A stretch of 64,000 nucleotides of DNA from the NCBI RefSeq assembly GCF_013155375.1, contig NZ_JABJQY010000005.1, positions 186,001 to 250,000 of the forward strand, written 5' to 3'. Position numbers and translations under genes: made by a program. The DNA is from Nocardioides sp. zg-1308. Its GTDB lineage: Bacteria > Actinomycetota > Actinomycetes > Propionibacteriales > Nocardioidaceae. Below, one piece after another: positions 58,112 to 64,000 of the stretch (positions are counted from its first letter, which is position 1; the number at the start of each line of letters is the position of its first letter). The notes beneath the pieces were generated by a model. It had not been told where the DNA came from. It was given only the letters and a program-made list of their open reading frames with translations, and did no database searches.

Positions 58112-59499
58112 GCAAGATCAGCCCGCTGAGCGGGTTCCCCGAGCTGCTGCCCGCGCAGCGCACCGTCGAGCGGGAGGTCGTGGCGTCGCTGTCGCGCACC
58201 TTCGAGCTGCACGGCTTCGCCAACATCGAGACCCGGGCCGTCGAGCCGGTCGAGCGGCTGGCGAAGGGCGGCGAGATCGACAAGGAGATCTACGTCCTCC
58301 AGCGCATCTCCGCCGAGCCCGACACCAGGGCCGAGCTGGGCCTCCACTTCGACCTCACCGTGCCGTTCGCGCGCTACGTCCTCGAGCACGCCGGCCACCT
58401 CGAGCTGCCGTTCCGGCGCTACCAGGTGCAGCCGGTCTGGCGCGGCGAGCGCCCGCAGGAGGGGCGCTACCGGCAGTTCACCCAGGCCGACGTCGACATC
58501 GTCGGCCGCGACGAGCTGCCGTTCCACCACGACGTCGAGGTGATGTCGGTGATGGTCGACGCCCTCGGCCGGCTGCCGATCCCGCGCGTGTCGTTCCAGT
58601 TCAACAACCGCAAGCTGATCCAGGGCTTCTACCGCGGCCTCGGCATCGACGACGTCACCGACGCGATCCGGGTGATCGACAAGCTCGACAAGCTCCCCGC
58701 CGACGAGGTCGCGCGGATGCTCGTCGAGCGGGTCGGTGCCACGCCGGAGCAGGCGCGGCAGTGCCTCGAGCTGGCCACCATCCGGGTCGCCGACACGTCC
58801 TTCGTCGACCGCGTCCGGGCGCTCGGGGTCACCGACGAGCTGCTCGAGGAGGGCCTGGCCGAGCTCGCGGCGGTCGTCGAGGGCTGCAGTGCCGTCGCCG
58901 GCGACCGCGTCGCGGTCGAGGCCAACCTGCGCATCGCGCGCGGCCTCGACTACTACACCGGCACGGTCGTGGAGATCTTCATGGAGGGCTACGAGCGCCT
59001 GAAGTCCGTCGGCGGGGGAGGGCGCTACGACGCCCTGGCCAGCGACGGGCGTACGACGTACCCCGGCGTCGGGGTCTCCTTCGGCGTCTCCCGGACGCTG
59101 GTCCCGCTCATCGCCGACGGCGTGCTGTCCGGGAGCCGGCCGGTGCCCAGCGCGGTGCTCGTCGCGCTCAACACCGAGGACGACCGCGCCGCGAGCACCC
59201 GGGTGGCCGCCGGGCTGCGGGCGCGCGAAATCGCTTGCGAGGTGGCCCCCTCACCAGCCAAGTTCGGCAAGCAGATCCGCTTCGCCGAGCGGCGCGGCAT
59301 CCCCTACGTCTGGTTCGTCCAGGCCGACGGCCGCCACCAGGTCAAGGACATCCGCAGCGGCGAGCAGGTCGAGGCCGATCCGTGGACCTGGACCCCGCCG
59401 GCGGCCGACCTGCGACCCAGCATCACCAGCACGGTCATGACGACCGGCACCACCGCCAGCACCACCACCAGCACCAGTGACACCGAGGAGAACCAGTGA
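58108..59499 (+). CDS. hisS: Histidyl-tRNA synthetase
   Basis: A 463-aa class II synthetase with motif 2 QPVWRGERPQEGRYRQFTQ, the histidine loop ARGLDYYTGTVVE and motif 3 SVGGGGRYDAL...GVGVSFG. The C-terminal anticodon domain ends in an unusual ~35-residue Thr/Ser-rich tail (TTGTTASTTTSTSDTEENQ) that is probably disordered. ATGA-coupled to the hydrolase and GTGA-coupled to aspS. Confidence 0.95.
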   Translation: MSKISPLSGFPELLPAQRTVEREVVASLSRTFELHGFANIETRAVEPVERLAKGGEIDKEIYVLQRISAEPDTRAELGLHFDLTVPFARYVLEHAGHLELPFRRYQVQPVWRGERPQEGRYRQFTQADVDIVGRDELPFHHDVEVMSVMVDALGRLPIPRVSFQFNNRKLIQGFYRGLGIDDVTDAIRVIDKLDKLPADEVARMLVERVGATPEQARQCLELATIRVADTSFVDRVRALGVTDELLEEGLAELAAVVEGCSAVAGDRVAVEANLRIARGLDYYTGTVVEIFMEGYERLKSVGGGGRYDALASDGRTTYPGVGVSFGVSRTLVPLIADGVLSGSRPVPSAVLVALNTEDDRAASTRVAAGLRAREIACEVAPSPAKFGKQIRFAERRGIPYVWFVQADGRHQVKDIRSGEQVEADPWTWTPPAADLRPSITSTVMTTGTTASTTTSTSDTEENQ

Positions 59500-61301
59500 T
59501 CCGCACCCATGAGGCCGGCGCCCTGACGCAGCCCGCGCACGTCGGCCAGACCGTCACGCTCGCCGGGTGGGTGGCGCGGCGACGCGACCACGGCGGGGTG
59601 GCGTTCATCGACCTGCGCGACGCATCCGGCGTCGTCCAGGTCGTGATCAGGGACCCCGAGGTCGCGCACCCGCTCCGCAGCGAGTTCTGCCTGAAGGTGA
59701 CGGGGGAGGTGGTCGAGCGCAGCGAGGGCAACGTGAACCCGCAGCTCCCGACCGGGCACTACGAGGTCGTCGCGGCCGAGGTCGAGGTGCTGTCCACCTC
59801 CGACCCGCTGCCCTTCCCCATCGACGACGCGTCGGGCCACAAGGGCGGAGAGGTCGGCGAGGAGGCGCGCCTGCGGCACCGCTACCTCGACCTGCGCCGC
59901 TCCGGGCCCAACGCCGCCCTGCGGCTGCGCAGCAAGATCAACAAGGCGGCTCGCGACGTCCTGGACGCGCGCGACTTCGTCGAGGTCGAGACGCCGACGC
60001 TGACCCGCTCCACGCCCGAGGGTGCGCGCGACTTCCTGGTGCCGGCGCGGCTCGCGCCCGGCAGCTGGTACGCCCTGCCGCAGAGCCCGCAGCTGTTCAA
60101 GCAGCTGCTCATGGTCGGCGGCATGGAGCGCTACTACCAGATCGCGCGCTGCTACCGCGACGAGGACTTCCGCGCAGACCGCCAGCCCGAGTTCACCCAG
60201 CTCGACATCGAGATGAGCTTTGTGGACCAGGAGGACGTCATCACGCTGATGGAGGACGTCCTGGAGGCGATGTGGGCCCAGGCCGGCCACACGATCGAGC
60301 GGCCGCTGCCGCGGATGACGTACGCGGAGGCGATGGCGCGCTACGGCTCCGACAAGCCGGACCTCCGGATGGGCCTCGAGCTCGTCGACTGCACCGAGTA
60401 CTTCGCGGACACGCCGTTCCGCGTCTTCTCCCCGGAGAACGCCGCCTACGTCGGTGCCGTGGTCATGCCCGGCGGCGGCAGCCAGCCGCGCCGCCAGTTC
60501 GACGCGTGGCAGGACTGGGCCAAGCAGCGCGGCGCCAAGGGCCTGGCGTACGTCACCGTGGCCGAGGACGGCGAGCTCGGCGGCCCGGTCGCCAAGAACC
60601 TGTCCGAGGCCGAGCGCGAGGGCCTCGTGGCCCACGTCGGCGCCCAGCCGGGCGACTGCGTCTTCTTCGCCGCGGGAGCGGTCAGGAGCAGCCGCGCGCT
60701 GCTGGGGGCCGCCCGTCTCGAGATCGGCCGCCGCGGCGGGATGCTCGACGACTCGACGTTCGCCTTCACCTGGGTGGTCGACGCGCCGCTGTTCGAGCCG
60801 AGCTCCGAGGCGGTGGCCAGTGGCGACGTGGCCGTCGGCGCCGGCGCCTGGACGGCCGTGCACCACGCCTTCACCAGCCCCAAGGCCGAGTTCCTCGACA
60901 CCTTCGACACCGACCCGGGCAGCGCGCTGGCCTACGCCTACGACATCGTCTGCAACGGCAACGAGCTCGGCGGCGGGTCCATCCGTATCCACCGTGGCGA
61001 CGTCCAGAAGCGCGTCTTCGCGGTGATGGGACTGGGGGAGGAGGAGGCGCAGGAGAAGTTCGGCTTCCTCCTCGACGCCTTCAAGTTCGGTGCACCTCCG
61101 CATGGCGGCATCGCGGTCGGGATGGACCGCATCGTGGCCCTCCTCGCGGGCACCGACTCGATCCGCGACGTGATCGCGTTCCCCAAGTCCGGTGGCGGCT
61201 ACGACCCCCTCACGGCGGCGCCTGCACCCATCACGGCGGAGCAGCGCAAGGAAGCCGGCGTGGACGCCGCGCCCGCGGAGGACGTCCCGCTCGAGGGCTG
61301 A
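59496..61301 (+). CDS. aspS: Aspartyl-tRNA synthetase, probably non-discriminating
   Basis: A 601-aa bacterial-type AspRS: anticodon OB fold (1-110), class II core with motif 2 around QIARCYRDEDFRADRQPEF, GAD insertion and motif 3 GGIAVGMDRIV. In the anticodon domain RRRDHGG carries His32 at the position where discriminating enzymes have Leu; His is linked to charging both tRNA-Asp and tRNA-Asn. That implies GatCAB-dependent Asn-tRNA formation. Confidence 0.96.
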   Translation: MIRTHEAGALTQPAHVGQTVTLAGWVARRRDHGGVAFIDLRDASGVVQVVIRDPEVAHPLRSEFCLKVTGEVVERSEGNVNPQLPTGHYEVVAAEVEVLSTSDPLPFPIDDASGHKGGEVGEEARLRHRYLDLRRSGPNAALRLRSKINKAARDVLDARDFVEVETPTLTRSTPEGARDFLVPARLAPGSWYALPQSPQLFKQLLMVGGMERYYQIARCYRDEDFRADRQPEFTQLDIEMSFVDQEDVITLMEDVLEAMWAQAGHTIERPLPRMTYAEAMARYGSDKPDLRMGLELVDCTEYFADTPFRVFSPENAAYVGAVVMPGGGSQPRRQFDAWQDWAKQRGAKGLAYVTVAEDGELGGPVAKNLSEAEREGLVAHVGAQPGDCVFFAAGAVRSSRALLGAARLEIGRRGGMLDDSTFAFTWVVDAPLFEPSSEAVASGDVAVGAGAWTAVHHAFTSPKAEFLDTFDTDPGSALAYAYDIVCNGNELGGGSIRIHRGDVQKRVFAVMGLGEEEAQEKFGFLLDAFKFGAPPHGGIAVGMDRIVALLAGTDSIRDVIAFPKSGGGYDPLTAAPAPITAEQRKEAGVDAAPAEDVPLEG

Positions 61302-61349
61302 TCACCCGCAGGTTTGCCGGGCTGCAGGGCGACTGGAAGGTCAACGCGT

Positions 61350-61405
61350 CGTAACGGGATCGTTACGCGCCAGTGATCGTCCATGCGGCACGGGTCACAT
61401 AGAGT
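61350..61405 (+). promoter_or_regulatory. Perfect palindrome and -10 box upstream of peptide importer genes
   Basis: CGTAACG-GGAT-CGTTACG (61350-61367) is a perfect inverted repeat. A -10-like TAGAGT follows at 61400-61405, leaving a leader of about 70 nt to the permease ATG. The palindrome could be a regulator site or the aspS terminator stem. Confidence 0.5.
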
Positions 61406-61477
61406 CCCGTCTCGGCGCGGGCCTCGGGTGACCCCCGGACGCGGCGCCGGGACAGTCCCGAAGCAGATGGGGAGAGC

Positions 61478-62512
61478 ATGTCGGCAGGAACCGCAGGGCC
61501 GGAGACGCTGGGCTCGCTGAGCAGCGAGCCGCAGCCGCAGGATCCCAACAGCCACGAAGCCAAGGAGATCGCCGGCAAGTCGCCGATGCGGATCGCCCTG
61601 GGCCGCCTGGCCCGCGACAAGATCGCGGTGGTGTGCGCGATCGTCGTGCTGTTCTTCATCATCTGCGCGGTGTTCGCCGGTCCGATCTGCAGCCTGTTCG
61701 GCGTGAGCCTCGAGACGCCGCTGGCCAGCGAGCGGGTCGACGGCCTCAACAACGGCCTCCCCAAGCCGGAGATGGGCCCGCCCAACGGCCCCTTCACGTG
61801 GGACCACCCCATGGGCGTGGCCCCGCTCACCGGCCAGGACAACCTCGCCTACTGGCTCTACGGGTGCCGGGTCTCGCTGATGATCGCGACGATCGCGGCC
61901 GTGGTGGCCTCGTTCGTCGGCATCGTGATCGGCCTGCTGAGCGGGTTCCTCGGCGGGGCGACCGACAAGGTCCTGTCGTTCTTCATCGACATGTTCCTCA
62001 CCATCCCGTTCCTGCTGGCCGCGCTGACCCTGGCGCCGATCCTCAACGACCGGTTCAACACCTCCGACAACTACGCGACCGTCCAGAAGGTCAGCCTGGT
62101 GATCGTGCTGTCCATCTTCGGGTGGATGGGCACGGCCCGGCTGATCCGCGGCGAGGTCCTCTCGCTGCGTGAGCGCGAGTTCGTCCAGGCGGCCCGGGTG
62201 ATGGGGATGCCCACCTCGCGCATCCTGTTCAAGGAGCTGCTGCCCAACCTGGCGGCGCCGATCATCATCAGCATCTCGCTGATGCTGCCGGCCTTCGTGG
62301 CCCTCGAGGCAGGCCTGGCGTTCCTCGGCATCGGCGTCACCGACGGCGTGTCGTGGGGCCAGATGATCCTCGACGCCGCGTCCCCGGTCTACTTCCGTGA
62401 CTACCCGCAGTACCTGTGGCAGCCGATGATCGGCGTCGTCGCCCTGGTGCTCTCCCTCAACCTCCTGGGTGACGCGATCCGCGACGCCCTCGACCCCAAG
62501 ACCCGGCGCTGA
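61478..62512 (+). CDS. ABC transporter permease, OppC/DppC type
   Basis: A 344-aa inner-membrane permease with six helices and a cytoplasmic N-terminus (1-45). The EAA loop for ATPase docking is EREFVQAARVMGMPTSRIL, and the C-terminal LNLLGDAIRDALDPKTRR is typical of OppC/DppC. A large external loop (about 70-125) follows helix 1. GGGGAG ribosome site. The partner OppB and ATPases are not in the window. Confidence 0.93.
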   Translation: MSAGTAGPETLGSLSSEPQPQDPNSHEAKEIAGKSPMRIALGRLARDKIAVVCAIVVLFFIICAVFAGPICSLFGVSLETPLASERVDGLNNGLPKPEMGPPNGPFTWDHPMGVAPLTGQDNLAYWLYGCRVSLMIATIAAVVASFVGIVIGLLSGFLGGATDKVLSFFIDMFLTIPFLLAALTLAPILNDRFNTSDNYATVQKVSLVIVLSIFGWMGTARLIRGEVLSLREREFVQAARVMGMPTSRILFKELLPNLAAPIIISISLMLPAFVALEAGLAFLGIGVTDGVSWGQMILDAASPVYFRDYPQYLWQPMIGVVALVLSLNLLGDAIRDALDPKTRR

Positions 62513-62589
62513 GGCACACCTCGGCCCAGGTCATGCACGTCGCCGGAGACGCCGTCCTCGGTGAGAACAAAAAGGAAAGGCTGGACAGC

Positions 62590-64000
62590 ATGAAGCGGAA
62601 CAAGCCGCTCGCGCTCGTCGCTGGAGCCGCTCTTCTGACCCTCGCTGCCTGTGGCGGCGGTTCGTCGGACGACGGTGGCAGTGGCGACGGAGGCACGGAC
62701 CGGGAGTTCGGTGGACAGGAGGGTGGCACCAAGGACGCTGAGCGTCAGGGCCCCGCTCCCGAGGTCGAGGGTGCGGCTGCCGGTGGCACCATCACCGTCT
62801 ACCTCCCCGGTGAGCCGGGACCCGACACCCTCGACCCCACCGGTGGTTGGTCGGTGGCGGGCAACTCGATCCAGCAGGCGCTCACGAGCCGCTCGCTGAC
62901 CCAGTACGCCCGTGACGAGCAGGGCCAGCCCGTCCTGGTCCCCGACCTCGCCACCGACCTCGGCACGCCCAACGAGGACTTCACGGAGTGGACCTTCACC
63001 ATCCGTGAGGACGCCACGTGGGAGGACGGCAAGCCCGTCACGCCCGAAGAGGTCGCGTTCGGCATCTGCCGCTCGCTCGACGCCACGGCGTTCCCGTCCG
63101 GTCCCGGCACCGAGTACTCCAAGACCTACTTCGCCGGCGCCGACGAGTACGAGGGCCCCTACACCGCGAAGGACCCCAACTGCGAGCAGTGGGACGGCAT
63201 CGAGGTCAGCGGCCAGGACATCATCATCAAGATGTCCACCCCGTTCCCCGACATGGACTACTGGGGCGCCTTCATGGCCATGGGCCCGGCCCCGCTCGGC
63301 AACGCCTCCAAGCCGCCGAACTACGGCCAGAAGCCGCTGTCCAACGGCCCCTACAAGGTCGACAGCTACAAGCCCAACGAGGAGCTGGTCCTGGTCAAGA
63401 ACGACCAGTGGTCCGCTGACTCCGACCCGGCCCGTCACCAGTACGCCGACGAGTTCGTGTTCAAGTTCAACCAGGACCAGGCCAAGGTCGACGAGATCAT
63501 GCTCTCGGACAACTCCGACAGCCAGACCGCCGTCGCCACCTCGCTCGGCTCGGGCAACTACAACGACGCCAACGGCCAGCTCGGTGACCGCCTCGTGCAG
63601 CAGACGTCGCAGTGCGTCTCGACGCTGACGCCCGACTACGAGAAGATCCCCGAGATCGAGGTCCGCAAGGCCCTTGCCTACGCCTACCCCTACGAGGACG
63701 TGTGGATCGCCGGCGGTGAGGTTCCGGGCGTGACCCGCACCTACGCCAACTCGGTCATGCCTCCCGGCATGGCGGGCAAGAAGGAGTTCCAGGTCGACGG
63801 GGAGCAGATCAAGTACGACCCCGAGAAGTCCAAGGAGCTGCTGGCCGAGGCCGGCTACGGCGACAAGCCCTACGAGATCACCATGGTCTACTACGAGGTC
63901 GACCCGCTGGCCAAGGACGCCCAGGACCAGATCACCAAGGGCTTCGAGGCCGGTGGCTTCTCCGTCAAGGCCATCCCGGTCCAGGAGTCGCCCTACAACA
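62590..64000 (+). CDS. Oligopeptide-type ABC substrate-binding lipoprotein (3' end outside window)
   Basis: An open frame from ATG 62590 runs off the window after 470 codons. The N-terminus is a lipoprotein signal with lipobox LAAC and lipidated Cys21, followed by a Gly/Ser/Asp linker. The body has family 5 binding-protein motifs: TWEDGKPVTPEEVAFGICRSLD, KPLSNGPYKVDSYKPNEELVLVKN and the lobe RKALAYAYPYEDVW. A strong purine-rich ribosome site (AAGGAAAGG) precedes it. Delivers peptides to the permease encoded just upstream. Confidence 0.93.
   Translation, partial: MKRNKPLALVAGAALLTLAACGGGSSDDGGSGDGGTDREFGGQEGGTKDAERQGPAPEVEGAAAGGTITVYLPGEPGPDTLDPTGGWSVAGNSIQQALTSRSLTQYARDEQGQPVLVPDLATDLGTPNEDFTEWTFTIREDATWEDGKPVTPEEVAFGICRSLDATAFPSGPGTEYSKTYFAGADEYEGPYTAKDPNCEQWDGIEVSGQDIIIKMSTPFPDMDYWGAFMAMGPAPLGNASKPPNYGQKPLSNGPYKVDSYKPNEELVLVKNDQWSADSDPARHQYADEFVFKFNQDQAKVDEIMLSDNSDSQTAVATSLGSGNYNDANGQLGDRLVQQTSQCVSTLTPDYEKIPEIEVRKALAYAYPYEDVWIAGGEVPGVTRTYANSVMPPGMAGKKEFQVDGEQIKYDPEKSKELLAEAGYGDKPYEITMVYYEVDPLAKDAQDQITKGFEAGGFSVKAIPVQESPYN

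Overview
The window is GC-rich, densely coded DNA with many GTG starts, 4-bp start/stop overlaps, an SsgA-like protein, a DUF222/HNH gene and mycobacterial-type LexA boxes. It comes from an actinobacterial chromosome, most likely Nocardioides or a close relative in the Nocardioidaceae. The genus is an inference from gene content and from a short intergenic repeat; no 16S or marker search could be run.

Layout. 1-4.5 kb: end of an ABC exporter, an SsgA-like protein, a PGPGW membrane protein, tRNA-Val(CAC) and small envelope genes. 4.6-10.3 kb: the SOS mutasome operon imuA'-imuB-dnaE2 behind a perfect LexA box. 10.4-12.7 kb: a 49-aa membrane peptide and a PAS/GAF/SpoIIE phosphatase. 12.8-26.3 kb: one uninterrupted minus-strand run of 15 genes for isoprenoids and lipids. 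It holds crtE, crtB, crtI, crtYc, crtYd, a P450, a glycosyltransferase, an acyltransferase, a PAP2 phosphatase, UbiA, a geranylgeranyl reductase, a type III PKS, an ICMT-type methyltransferase, an FAD oxygenase and idi. A MerR-DICT regulator is divergent to it. 27.2-33.6 kb: ABC exporter, HAD, pyrimidine-dimer glycosylase-like protein, YihY, SDR plus alpha/beta hydrolase, and a decayed DUF4142 gene.

33.7-61.3 kb is a housekeeping backbone in the order known from Mycobacterium tuberculosis: thrS, HIT, pgsA, pdxS, pdxT, yebC, ruvCAB, yajC, apt, rel, glyoxalase-II-like, hisS, aspS. The departures are notable. An accessory insert lies between thrS and the HIT gene (PatB-type lyase, repeat, DUF222 nuclease, DoxX/cupin/TetR cassette). 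No patA/pimA follows pgsA. A serine hydrolase splits pdxS from pdxT. secD-secF are absent between yajC and apt, whose reading frames overlap. 61.5-64 kb starts an oligopeptide-type ABC importer that runs off the window.

Two regulatory themes recur. At least 16 genes have a TAnnnT (or similar) -10 hexamer placed 6-8 nt before the start codon, the geometry of leaderless mRNAs. LexA boxes sit at both imuA' and ruvC, so translesion synthesis and Holliday-junction processing are probably induced together by DNA damage. The most promising regions for new biology are the composite carotenoid/phenolic-lipid operon and the 310-bp palindromic repeat element between rel and the DUF349 gene.
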